A stretch of 38,459 nucleotides of DNA from Psychrobacter sp. UBA5136 (GTDB lineage Bacteria; Pseudomonadota; Gammaproteobacteria; Pseudomonadales; Moraxellaceae), in assembly GCF_002414005.1 (NCBI RefSeq), contig NZ_DHYG01000020.1:1-38459 (forward strand), in the 5' to 3' direction. The notes under the pieces are model-generated. The model was not told the DNA's origin, searched no databases, and was given only the letters and a program-made list of their open reading frames with translations. Shown here piece after piece: positions 17,389 through 26,800 of this stretch; position 1 is the first letter of the stretch, and each line of letters starts with the position of its first letter. Made by a program: the position numbers and the translations under genes.

Positions 17389-18687
17389 TTATTGAGGGCT
17401 AGATGACCAAACGGGTGAGCGAATAGTACCTTGACCAGATTTACCAAAGGCTTCGCCGCCATTCAATGATTTGATGGTCAGTATACCTTTGCCGCCTTGT
17501 TTTGAAGCATAGACCACGCGCTTACCATTGGGTGAAAAGCTCGGTGCTTCGTCGATACCAGTGTTGCCCAAGTTGGCCGTGATAGCACCGCGACTATTCA
17601 TGATGGCAGCTGAGCGGCCACTTAAAAAAGCAACTTGTGAGCCGTCGCTACTAAATTGCGGACTGGTCGCATATCCATTACTGGATACTTGAGTTATACG
17701 TCCTGAGCCAAATTCATAGCGATAAATGCGTGGTTTATTAAGTCCAGCTTTGTCTGATACAAATACAAAGGATTTGCCATCAGGCGCATAGCTTGGCTGT
17801 ACTTCACTGCTTGGCCAATTGATCAGCCTTCTAGGCTGACCGCCGCTAGCGCTCATCTCATAAATGTCGGCACTGCCTTCAAAGCTGCTAGAAAACAGTA
17901 TTTTGCTACCATCTGGTGAAAATGACGGGCTAAGATTGCTACCAGGGAAGGGCGTTAAAGCCGTGGCTCCGCCGCCGCTCACGTTTTGAATATAGATAAC
18001 AGGATAAGATTGATCGCGCTGCACTGAGTAGGCGATGCGATTGCCGTCGGGCGACCAAGTAGGCGAGAAGATAGAGCCTGCCACCTCTGTAATGGTTTTA
18101 GCGTTTTCGCCATCAGCATCCATCACCTTTAAGCGCGATACCTTGTTTTTTCCAGTACCAATTTCTTCAATATAAGCAATGCGCCCCGAGAAGTCACCGG
18201 GTATACCAGTGATAAGTTCATATACTTTATCCGCGATAACGTGAGCGGCGTAACGCATGCTTTCTTTGTTATTATCAGCGGTTAAACTCTGCTTCCCTTC
18301 TATCACGCGCCCCGTTTTAACCTCAATGACTTCATAATCGGTCACGACTTTGCCGCGATTACTGCGTGTGCTACCGACGACGAGATAAGGGATGCCCATA
18401 CTTTGCCAGACGGGTAGCGAACCTGCCAAATCGCTGCTACTGTGCGGCTGCTGCGGTAGATTTTGGCTGGTCACTTTCAGCTCAGTTTTGCTCAAATCAT
18501 TTAAGATAATCGGCGATAAAGTAGAGTCACCAGCAAAGGACACAAAAGCCACTTGGTTTTGTTGCACAGGAATCTCATAATCCAACTCTAAAACGACAGG
18601 TGCCGCAAAGACGCTAGGAGCAAACAGTAAGCTTGAAGTGCTGGCAATTAAAGAGAGGCATAGTTTTTTATGGATGCGCATAACCAA
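17389..18687 (-). CDS. tolB: Tol-Pal system beta-propeller protein TolB
   Basis: 432 residues. Signal peptide MRIHKKLCLSLIASTSSLLF ending in FAPSVFAAP, an N-terminal anticodon-binding-like domain, then five WD40-like (PD40) blades with repeated FSPTWSPDGNRIAYS-, LSPSFSPDGSKILFS-, VQPSYAPDGKSFVFV- and ASPQFSSDGSQVAFL-type motifs. Periplasmic; binds Pal and helps outer membrane constriction at division. The likely start is TTG at 18687: AGGAG lies exactly 6 bases upstream, while the ATG two codons later (18681) would have a 12-base spacing. Last gene of the tolQRAB series; pal, which usually follows, is not in the window. Confidence 0.95.
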   Translation of the reverse strand: MVMRIHKKLCLSLIASTSSLLFAPSVFAAPVVLELDYEIPVQQNQVAFVSFAGDSTLSPIILNDLSKTELKVTSQNLPQQPHSSSDLAGSLPVWQSMGIPYLVVGSTRSNRGKVVTDYEVIEVKTGRVIEGKQSLTADNNKESMRYAAHVIADKVYELITGIPGDFSGRIAYIEEIGTGKNKVSRLKVMDADGENAKTITEVAGSIFSPTWSPDGNRIAYSVQRDQSYPVIYIQNVSGGGATALTPFPGSNLSPSFSPDGSKILFSSSFEGSADIYEMSASGGQPRRLINWPSSEVQPSYAPDGKSFVFVSDKAGLNKPRIYRYEFGSGRITQVSSNGYATSPQFSSDGSQVAFLSGRSAAIMNSRGAITANLGNTGIDEAPSFSPNGKRVVYASKQGGKGILTIKSLNGGEAFGKSGQGTIRSPVWSSSPQ

Positions 18688-18832
18688 GTCGAACTCCTAG
18701 ATTGGGTTAATAGTTTTTTATAAGGGTTAAGGTTTTTTTATAGGGATAAACCAATGATAACGGTAAAATAATATCGCCACAGGTGCAAGTTGCTTAAGGT
18801 AAAGTTAGCAATAATATCGTGTGAGGGCAACT

Positions 18833-19864
18833 TTAATTGCTGCCCTTAAACTGTATGGTAAAAGTGGGGTATTTAGGATCATCGGCATCGATTGGTAAGC
18901 TGCCTGTGTTTAATACTGCCTGTTTGGCGGCTTCATTGACGGCACTATCAGGCCCTGACGCAGAGACATTAACGACGGTGCCGCTGGCATTGACCGTGAT
19001 GGTTAGCGTGGCGCGCTGAGTTGAGCCCCTCGCTGCTGTTGGCGGATTATAATTACGTTTTATCAGGCTGATAATCTCGCTGTTACTGGCGCCGCGACTG
19101 CCGCTTGATGCCGAGCGGCTGCTGCCTTTTGCGGTACTACTGGTTACTGTGTTCCCAGATAGGGTCGATTGTCCATCATCTCCTAGGCTAAATGTCTGGC
19201 CTGCGCTACTAGAACCACCGGTATCGATTTCTATATTTCGATCATTGGCAGTTGGGCGTTTGATCTTGGGCGGATTGTTTTGTTTATTACGAAAATCTCC
19301 AAGCCTTTTTTGCTCCTCGATAAGCTGTTGTCTTCTGTCTCGCGCCACTTGATCATGCTCCTCTAGCACAGTTTCGTCTAACTGCGCTGCCCACTCAGCC
19401 ATATTGCGCTCGTATTCTTGATTTTGCTCAAGTAGACGCTGGTGCTGCTCTTCACTCATCAGCATTGGGTGAGAGCTCACAGGATCATCAGAGCGGGTAA
19501 AAACAGGTACGCGCTGAGAATTTGGCTCGCTAGGATTTTCGTAGCTGACACTACTATCAAAGCTATTTTCTGGCATGGTAGTTGATGAGGCGCTTGCCGC
19601 ACTGTCAGCTTGCATGGCACTGGCCGCCGCGGCTCGATTGGCAAGTATCTGACCTTGCATTTCAGCCAATTGCTCGGGGGAAACCATGACAGTTTCGATA
19701 CTACCAGCGGTCTCGACTTCCATATGTTGATACGTGTAAACCAGTATGCCAATCACAAGGCCATGCGCCAACACGCTTAAAAGCGTAGGCAAGGTTAGCC
19801 CATTACCTTCAGGTTCAGTCGGCACATAAACGGTCGGCGCATTACGCATAATAGGGATACTCAA
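18833..19864 (-). CDS. tolA: Tol-Pal system protein TolA
   Basis: 343 residues. One N-terminal membrane helix (LTLPTLLSVLAHGLVIGILV) anchors the protein in the inner membrane, followed by a long polar region with A/Q/E-rich coiled-coil segments (about 125-190) and a Gly/Ser-rich linker. The C-terminal TonB/TolA domain (about 255-343) contains RATLTITVNASGTVVNVSAS and ends PKYPTFTIQFKGSN. TolA links TolQR to the outer membrane. The frame opens with TTG at 19864; an ATG at 19849 (MRNAPTV) is an alternative, and neither has a strong Shine-Dalgarno. Follows tolR by 75 bp. Domain II is shorter and less lysine/alanine-rich than in E. coli (421 residues in total). Confidence 0.9.
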   Translation of the reverse strand: MSIPIMRNAPTVYVPTEPEGNGLTLPTLLSVLAHGLVIGILVYTYQHMEVETAGSIETVMVSPEQLAEMQGQILANRAAAASAMQADSAASASSTTMPENSFDSSVSYENPSEPNSQRVPVFTRSDDPVSSHPMLMSEEQHQRLLEQNQEYERNMAEWAAQLDETVLEEHDQVARDRRQQLIEEQKRLGDFRNKQNNPPKIKRPTANDRNIEIDTGGSSSAGQTFSLGDDGQSTLSGNTVTSSTAKGSSRSASSGSRGASNSEIISLIKRNYNPPTAARGSTQRATLTITVNASGTVVNVSASGPDSAVNEAAKQAVLNTGSLPIDADDPKYPTFTIQFKGSN

Positions 19865-19939
19865 ATACGATATTTATCAAATAAGCGACTTTATTATAGT
19901 CAGCTGAGCCAGTCCAAGTTAAGCTAAGAGTAGGGCGAA

Positions 19940-20398
19940 TTACAATGCAGGCGCGGGCAGAGGCGCCCCTGTTAATAGCCCGACCTTTTGGATACCGGCT
20001 TGTTGCAAAGTTGCCATCAGCGTCATGATAGCGCCGTACTGATTGTTTTTATCGGCATTAATCATCACTTGTAACGGCTGAGCGCCCATATCCGTGTTTT
20101 GATTTTGCAGGTTAGATAAGGTGTCAATCAGCTCCGGCTCACTAATCGGTAAGTCGATATTGTTCTCATAACTGATAAAAATCTCGCCGCTATCGGTCAA
20201 GGAGACAATCACTGGTAGCTGGCTTTGGCTGATGGTATTGGTTTGCTCTTTTGGCAAATCAACATCGACGCCCGTAATCAGCATCGGCGCGGTGACCATA
20301 AATATCACCAGCAGCACCAGCATGACGTCGATATAAGGAACAACGTTCATCTCCGCATTTAGCGCTTTTTTTTCACGGCGATAGGGACTTTGTTTCAT
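19940..20398 (-). CDS. tolR: Tol-Pal system protein TolR (ExbD/TolR family)
   Basis: 152 residues. A cytoplasmic N-terminus with the basic RREKKALNAEMNVVPYIDVM, then a single membrane helix (LVLLVIFMVTAPMLITGVDV) in which the Asp of PYIDVM is the conserved proton-path residue; PKEQTNTISQ and MINADKNNQYGAIMTLMATL are typical of the periplasmic part. It forms the proton-driven TolQR motor. Its ATG overlaps the tolQ stop in an ATGA, so it is translationally coupled. Confidence 0.94.
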   Translation of the reverse strand: MKQSPYRREKKALNAEMNVVPYIDVMLVLLVIFMVTAPMLITGVDVDLPKEQTNTISQSQLPVIVSLTDSGEIFISYENNIDLPISEPELIDTLSNLQNQNTDMGAQPLQVMINADKNNQYGAIMTLMATLQQAGIQKVGLLTGAPLPAPAL

Positions 20399-21144
20399 AG
20401 ACCGGTTACCTGAGTGCTTTGGCTATTTTGACTGCTTTGATTAACTGGGTTGACTTGACTGCTAGTCTGCGGGTTTTCAATGCTGGTTTCGCGTTGTAGC
20501 ATGCCTGTCATCTCGTCGCAAAATAAGGCGCGCGAGTCGTATAAGCGGCTCGCTTTGGCAGTAAAGTGATTATAAGCCAATACCGCAGGAATCGCGGCAA
20601 ACAAACCCATGGCGGTAGCAATCAAAGCTTCTGCAATACCGGGCGCGACAGTCGCTAGGGTCGCTTGCTCGCTTTGCGACAGTCCCAAAAAGGCATTCAT
20701 AATGCCCCAAACCGTACCGAATAAGCCAACGTAAGGGGCTACCGAACCAATACTTGCCAGCGTCGTCAGTCCTGACTCTAATAATTGCTGCTGACGCCCC
20801 AGTCCAACCCGAAGCTTGCGCTCGACGCCATCGATGATGTCATCTTTAGGTTGGCGTTTTTTATGCATACGCAAGTATTCAGAGAAGCCAACATAAAAAA
20901 TCTGCTCAAGACCTTGACGTTCAGGCGAGCCTTGTACGCCTTGATAAAGTTTGGCCAAATCTTCCCCTGACCAAAACCACGTTTCAAACTGCTGGTCGAA
21001 ATTTTTGGCGGTGCCAAGGCGCGCACTCATACGAAAAATAATCACCCAACTGAGCAGTGAAGCCAATAACAACAATGCCATCACAATCTGTACCAATAGA
21101 CTCGCTTGGGTGATAAGGTCGATAATATTTAAGGATTCAGGCAT
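20395..21144 (-). CDS. tolQ: Tol-Pal system protein TolQ (ExbB/MotA family)
   Basis: 249 residues. Three predicted membrane helices: one near residues 15-40 and two flanking the conserved segment SVAPYVGLFGTVWGIMNAFL and EALIATAMGLFAAIPAVLAY, the hallmark of ExbB/TolQ/MotA proton channel subunits. A Gln/Ser/Asn-rich C-terminal tail of about 25 residues is not conserved. First gene of tolQRAB; ybgC, which often precedes it, is not seen. The ribosome binding site before ATG 21144 is weak. A minus-strand TTGACC/TAAAAT pair around 21310-21340 could be the promoter but its 15-bp spacing is short. Confidence 0.94.
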   Translation of the reverse strand: MPESLNIIDLITQASLLVQIVMALLLLASLLSWVIIFRMSARLGTAKNFDQQFETWFWSGEDLAKLYQGVQGSPERQGLEQIFYVGFSEYLRMHKKRQPKDDIIDGVERKLRVGLGRQQQLLESGLTTLASIGSVAPYVGLFGTVWGIMNAFLGLSQSEQATLATVAPGIAEALIATAMGLFAAIPAVLAYNHFTAKASRLYDSRALFCDEMTGMLQRETSIENPQTSSQVNPVNQSSQNSQSTQVTGL

Positions 21145-21501
21145 GTATGAGACTCATGGATAATGAATAATAGTCAATTTAACGGGCGTTTCAACTCAAC
21201 CCCCTAGTGTACTGCTAAACCACGCAAATATCATTAATAATATGTTAATGACCCATCAGTAAATACCTTAGATCAATTTTTCTAAAAAAATTAATGACAG
21301 CACAACTATTTTATAATATTGTCCATATGGTCAACTAATTTGCACTCTTATATTCAGAAGATAACCCCGTTCATTGAAATTTTAGGTAAATTTCACTAGA
21401 ATGTTATCGTTTGTTGCTGTCATTTTTCATGATGGTTTTGCATTTGCCAAATTACGTGTGGCTAAAGGACTAAAAACATCATCTCTAACCTTAGTGTATA
21501 A

Positions 21502-21667
21502 GCGTCATTTACAGTCGCAATCTGGAAGCGTCATTTATCGTCGCAATTTGGGTGTATTTTTATATGTTTGATTTAAACGCAGCATCGAGCGTCGCAATTT
21601 GGAAGCGACACTTATCAATACAGTTAAATAATGATAATTTACTTACTGCAATTTGGAAGCGACTCTT
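21502..21667. repeat. Degenerate 26-bp repeat array ending in the RBS of the purine permease
   Basis: Units built as GCGWCAYTTATC-N-GTCGCAATTTGGAA start near 21502, 21528, (21554), 21579, 21605, (21632) and 21659; bracketed units are strongly decayed. The core GCAATTTGGAA appears at 21517, 21543 (variant), 21594 and 21648. The last copy provides the GGAAG ribosome binding site and runs into the ATG at 21668. Likely local duplication of a translation-start region, possibly with a regulatory role. Confidence 0.8.
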
Positions 21668-22963
21668 ATGAACGCAATCGAACGCTATTTTGGAATCAAT
21701 GGTGAAAACACCACGATCAAAACCGAGATTTTAGCGGGTGTCACCACGTTTTTAACGATGGCTTACATCATTTTTGTCAACCCTAACGTCCTTGCTGACG
21801 CTGGTATGGATAAAGGCGCGGTGTTTGTTGCCACCTGTCTTGCCGCAGCGCTTGGGTGTTTTATTATGGGGATTTATGCCCGCTTACCAGTCGCGCTCGC
21901 ACCTGGTATGGGATTAAACGCCTTCTTTACTTATGGCGTGGTTTTAGGGATGGGCTACGCGTGGCAGACGGCACTCGGCGCTGTGTTTTTGTCCGGTTGT
22001 ATTTTTATCCTGTTAAGTTTATTCAAAATCCGTGAATTGATTATCAATTCTATTCCGGACAGTATTAAACAAGGCGTGGTTGCGGGTATCGGTGCATTTT
22101 TGGCCTTTATTTCCTTACAAACTGCAGGCGTTATCGTCAATAATGACGCGACGCTGGTGGGACTTGGCGATATGACCACGTTTTCACCTGCGATGGCGGC
22201 ATTGGGCTTTATTGTGATCGTTGGTTTGTCGCATAAAAAAGTACCGGGCGCGGTAACGATAGGTATTTTACTGGTCGCCCTTATCAGTCTTATCACTGGT
22301 AATACGCAGTTTGCCGGTATTATTTCGGCACCGCCGCCGATTGCACCAACGCTAATGCAGCTTGATATTGCCGGCGCATTTGATGTGGCGATGATAAGTG
22401 TTATCTTTGCCTTTTTATTCGTTGATTTATTTGATACAGCCGGTACTTTGATTGCAACGACCAGTCAAGCAGGTCTAATCGGTAAAGATGGCAAAATCCC
22501 TAATATGGGTAAAGCGCTATTGGCGGATTCAAGTGCCACGGTTGCCGGTACGCTACTAGGTACCTCATCGACCACCAGCTTTGTTGAGAGTGTGTCAGGT
22601 ATTGCAGCCGGAGGTCGTACTGGATTAGTCGCTGTGACGGTCGGGGTTCTATTCTTATTAAGTATGTTTTTTGCTCCACTTGCTGGTATGATTCCAGGCT
22701 ATGCCACAGCAGGCGCTATTTTTTATGTCGCTGTACTGATGATGGGTACTCTAAAAGATGTTGATTGGTTAGATCTAACAGAGGCGGCGCCCGTTGTCGT
22801 TGTGTTGTTGTTTACGCCATTAACCTACTCAATCGCTGATGGTATCGCGCTTGGATTTATTACCTTTGCTGCTATTAAAGTTGTCGCCGGTAAATTCTCT
22901 GATGTGAGCATTCCAGTCTGGTTACTAACGGCTGTGTTACTTGCTAAAATTATATTTATATAA
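21668..22963 (+). CDS. NCS2-family purine (adenine/guanine/hypoxanthine) permease, AzgA-like
   Basis: 431 residues from ATG 21668, which has GGAAG eight bases upstream; a TTG at 21653 is in frame but lies inside the repeat and is unlikely. The N-terminus ERYFGINGENTTIKTEILAG and FLTMAYIIFVNPNVLADAGM is typical of the AzgA-like branch (E. coli AdeP, GhxP, YicO). Further marks are ALAPGMGLNAFFTYGVVLGM, FLFVDLFDTAGTLIATTSQA and the TM10 motif GTSSTTSFVESVSGIAAGGR. About 12-14 membrane helices. It probably imports purine bases by proton symport; which base is not decided. It is not next to the xdh-guaD operon but serves the same pathway. Followed by a terminator. Confidence 0.9.
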   Translation: MNAIERYFGINGENTTIKTEILAGVTTFLTMAYIIFVNPNVLADAGMDKGAVFVATCLAAALGCFIMGIYARLPVALAPGMGLNAFFTYGVVLGMGYAWQTALGAVFLSGCIFILLSLFKIRELIINSIPDSIKQGVVAGIGAFLAFISLQTAGVIVNNDATLVGLGDMTTFSPAMAALGFIVIVGLSHKKVPGAVTIGILLVALISLITGNTQFAGIISAPPPIAPTLMQLDIAGAFDVAMISVIFAFLFVDLFDTAGTLIATTSQAGLIGKDGKIPNMGKALLADSSATVAGTLLGTSSTTSFVESVSGIAAGGRTGLVAVTVGVLFLLSMFFAPLAGMIPGYATAGAIFYVAVLMMGTLKDVDWLDLTEAAPVVVVLLFTPLTYSIADGIALGFITFAAIKVVAGKFSDVSIPVWLLTAVLLAKIIFI

Positions 22964-23041
22964 TCTTGCAACTTATGCTTAAAATCATGTTGAAACCATG
23001 CTGAAGCCACGATGAAGTAGCGGACATAGTGATTTTCTAAG

Positions 23042-23076
23042 CCCTTCTTATTTTAAATAATAGGAAGGGTTTTTTA
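23042..23076 (+). terminator. Terminator of the purine permease gene
   Basis: A 12-bp stem with G-U pairs (23042-23053 with 23059-23070) is followed by a run of T. It lies about 80 bp after the stop. Confidence 0.8.
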
Positions 23077-23294
23077 TGTGGCAAGCACAATGGATGTCTA
23101 AAAGCTCTTCAATTTTTCGAGACATTCCAAGTCATTGATTCAAAAAACAATTCATTTGCTATAGTAAACATAAATTTATAACTAAAGCGTCATTTCTAAT
23201 AAGTGGTTAATAACCATTTGTTTTTAAACAGTATTTTGTTTGGTTAAAATAGGTAAAATCGTTAGTTAGAAATTTTTTTTCATGCTACCATGTC

Positions 23295-23336
23295 GAGGTT
23301 AAGCGCATCACCTCAATCAACGCCGTAGAGGTTTTT
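23295..23336 (+). promoter_or_regulatory. Possible alternative hairpins (attenuator-like)
   Basis: GAGGT (23295-23299), ACCTC (23310-23314) and GAGGT followed by T's (23328-23336) can pair in two exclusive ways, the second resembling a weak terminator. The stems are only 5 bp, so this is tentative. Confidence 0.25.
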
Positions 23337-23385
23337 CTTACAGTGAATTAGTATCATATTAGATGACAGATAGGTGTTTATTAGA

Positions 23386-23433
23386 ACTTAAGATTTTATA
23401 AACCTAAGATTTTATGAACCTAAGACTTTATAA
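23386..23433. repeat. 16-bp tandem repeat, three copies
   Basis: Three adjacent copies of ACCTAAGATTTTATAA with one or two changes each (23386-23401, 23402-23417, 23418-23433). Located about 400 bp before putA; role unknown. Confidence 0.85.
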
Positions 23434-23834
23434 ACCAACTTCTATAAAATGTAACTCGCCTCTGAGCATCACCCTCCTTTCACTACTAACAAGAAGAAGG
23501 CACTAATGCCGCTTAGCTGTTCGTTGTTGCCTTTATATTGTTAACGTAGCCCGTTTAACACTAAAACGACCTACTTGACCGTTTCCAGCCTATGCTGGAT
23601 TTTCTCGTTTTATAATGGCGCAGTTTGGTCTTTTGCTTATTGCTATTTTGTGTATTTCTACAAGTATCATCTATTATTGTTTATCCACTATGTACTATCA
23701 AAGATATTTGCTATCAAAAATAGTAGGGGTGAGATTTTGATACTGTTTGATAATAACTGCCGATATACCTTTAGCAATCAAATCTCCTACCGCACCAGTT
23801 ATTATGGTTTTTAAACGATAGTTATGGAGTTGTT

Positions 23835-26800
23835 ATGAACCCAGTAGACCAATTTACCCCGCAAGAGCCGATTTTATTTAATCCGCTCGATATATTAAAG
23901 CCTGCTTATCTCACTCAGTCGGCGAGCGAGCTGTTTTCGCGTATCTCACCTTTATATAGTGTGGACGAGGAACGCTGGCTAGCGGACTTGTTGCCGCTTG
24001 CTAAGCCAACGGATGCTGAGCGTGAAGGGGCTGCTACGCAGACTCGCCAATTGGTCGAGCATGTGCGTAATGATGGCAAAGCCGTAAAAATGGTTGATTC
24101 ATTATTACTTGAGTACAGCCTTGATACCCAAGAAGGTATCTTGCTCATGAGTTTGGCAGAAGCCTTGATTCGGGTGCCAGACAATTACACCGCCGACGCG
24201 CTTATTCACGATAAAATGAGTGTCGCGGACTGGAAAAAACACATCAAAAATGACAACGGCTTTATAGTCAATGCCTCGACGTGGGGCATGATGATGACGG
24301 GCCGCGTCGTCAGTATTGATCGCGATACTACCGCGGCTGGGTTTTTGGACCGTATGACCAAAAAAATGGGCGAGCCGGTCATTCGTAGTGCGATGCAAAA
24401 AGCCATGCGCATTATGGGGCATCAGTTTGTGCTCGGCGAAACCATTGAGGGCGCCAACAAAAACAGCCAACCTTATCGAAATAAAGGCTACACCTATTCA
24501 TTTGATATGTTAGGTGAGGCGGCGATTACCCATAAAGACGCGGAAAAATACTTTAACGATTACCTGCATGCGATTAAAGCCACGGCCAGTATCAAGGTCA
24601 AAGAAGGGATGCCAAAGCCGTCGGTATCTATTAAGCTATCGGCATTGCACCCACGCTATGAAGCGACGCAAGAAGCGCAAGTGATGGGGCTATTGCGTCA
24701 GCGTTGCCTACTATTGATTGAAGCGGCTCGCGCCGTCAATGTCGATATCAGTATCGATGCGGAGGAAGCAGACCGTCTTGAGATCTCCTTAAAACTGTTT
24801 GAGTCTCTTTACCGTGATAATTTAACCGCCGGTTGGGATGGCTTAGGGTTGGTGGTACAAGGCTACTCTAAGCGCGCGATTGCTGTTCTAACTTGGCTTG
24901 CGCGTTTGGCAACTGAAGTAGGCGACCGTATTCCCGTGCGCCTAGTCAAAGGCGCATACTGGGACACTGAAATCAAACTGGCGCAGCAAAAAGGGCTGTC
25001 TGGCTATCCTGTGTGGACACGGAAAGAAGGCACGGACACCGCGTATCTTGCGTGCGCGCGCTTCTTATTGTCAGAGCATCTGCGTGGATTGATTTGGCCG
25101 CAGTTTGCTACCCATAATGCACATACGCTTGCCTCAATCATGACCATGAGCACGCATAAAGAATTTGAGTTCCAGCGTCTGCATGGCATGGGTGATGCCC
25201 TTTATGACCATATTTTGCAATCTTATAAAATCCCCGTGCGTATTTATGCTCCCGTTGGCGCTCACAAAGACTTGCTACCGTATTTGGTACGCCGTTTGCT
25301 TGAAAACGGGGCCAATAGCTCGTTTGTGCATCAGTTATTAGATAAGTCTTATCCCATTGATAAGCTGACAGTGCATCCGTACGACAAATTATTAGCCAAT
25401 GCTACCTTGCATAATCCTGATATTCCGTTACCGTTAGATATCTATGGCAGCCGCCGAGCGAGCTTTGGCCCCAATATATTTGTAGAGTCGCAGTGGCTAC
25501 CGTTTAAAGCGGCGATTGATAGCCACTTGCATAAAACGTGGTCGGCAACTTCTGTCATTAACGGCAAAGCAGTTGATGCACATAAAGTCGAAGACAACTC
25601 TGAAAAACTTGCGTCGCAAACCGTGCGCGCGCCTTGGAACCATGAAGTTATCGCAGGGGAAGTCACCTACGCCAATGCAGACATAGCGCAGCAAGCCATT
25701 GATGCCGCCATCGCAGGACAAAGCGCGTGGCAAACCGTACCTGCTGCAAAGCGCGCTGCTATTTTGCGAAAAGTAGCGGATTTATATGAAGAAAATTATG
25801 CTGAATTGATGGCACTTTGCCAGATTGAAGCCGGTAAAACCATGCAAGATGGTATCGATGAAATCAAAGAAGCCGTTGATTTTTGCCGTTTTTATGCCGA
25901 CGAAGCAGAACGTCTCGACGCCAAAGTTTATGAGTTTACCGACCTAGCAGGCAAGCAATCACGCCAAGTATATAGGCCACGCGGCACCTTTGTTTGTATT
26001 AGCCCGTGGAATTTTCCTTTGGCAATTTATACCGGTCAAATTATGGCAGCCCTTGCTGCAGGCAATACCGTGGTTGCCAAGCCTGCTGAGCAAACCAGCT
26101 TGATTGCCCATTTTGCCGTGCAGCTAATGTATCAAGCTGGCGTACCCACCGACGCTTTACAGTTTGTCGTTGGGGCAGGCGAGGTTGGCGGCACGTTGAC
26201 CGCTGCTGATAATATCGCAGGCGTTATTTTTACGGGTTCAACTCAAACGGCGCAGCATATTAATCAAAGCCTTAACCAACAGGTCAATGTCGATGCCAAA
26301 ACCAGTGCTGAATTGCCAGTATTGATAGCTGAAACGGGCGGTCAAAACGCCATGGTTGTCGATTCAACAGCATTGCCCGAGCAAGTTGTTAAAGATGCCG
26401 TATTATCTGCCTTTGGTTCGGCAGGTCAGCGCTGTTCTGCGTGCCGTATCTTATGTGTGCAAGAAGAAGTGGCGGACAATTTAATCGAGCTATTACAAGG
26501 GACAATGGCAGAATTGGTCGTCGGCAATCCATTGTATGCGGCAACCGACGTCGGTCCAGTAATTGATGCCGATGCCAAGCAAAGCCTTGAAGCGCATATC
26601 GAACGTATGGCGGCTGAACCAACGGCGACGGTTTTGGCGCAGACGCCAATGAGCGCAAGCTCGGTGGTCAGCGCAGAGCATTCTACCTTTGTCTTGCCAA
26701 CAGCGATTGAGGTAAAAAGTATCGATGTGATTGGCGGTGAGCATTTTGGCCCAATATTGCATGTGCTACGTTATCAAGCGCGCGATTTGAATAAGCTTAT

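Larger units (their letters stand above)
22964..23834. other. Long spacer upstream of putA
   Basis: 871 bp without a convincing gene. It holds the permease terminator, a possible alternative-hairpin element (23295-23336), a 16-bp triple repeat (23386-23433) and an open frame at 23575-23814 that lacks a ribosome binding site. GGAG lies about 8 bases before the putA ATG. Confidence 0.45.

Noticed and set aside
21502..21667. CRISPR array
   Set aside because: Units are about 26 bp head to tail, with no unique spacers of constant length and no cas genes; they merge into a ribosome binding site.
23575..23814. 79-residue open frame rich in Tyr/Phe upstream of putA
   Set aside because: No ribosome binding site, composition expected from translated AT-rich DNA, no recognised motif. 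Treated as spacer.
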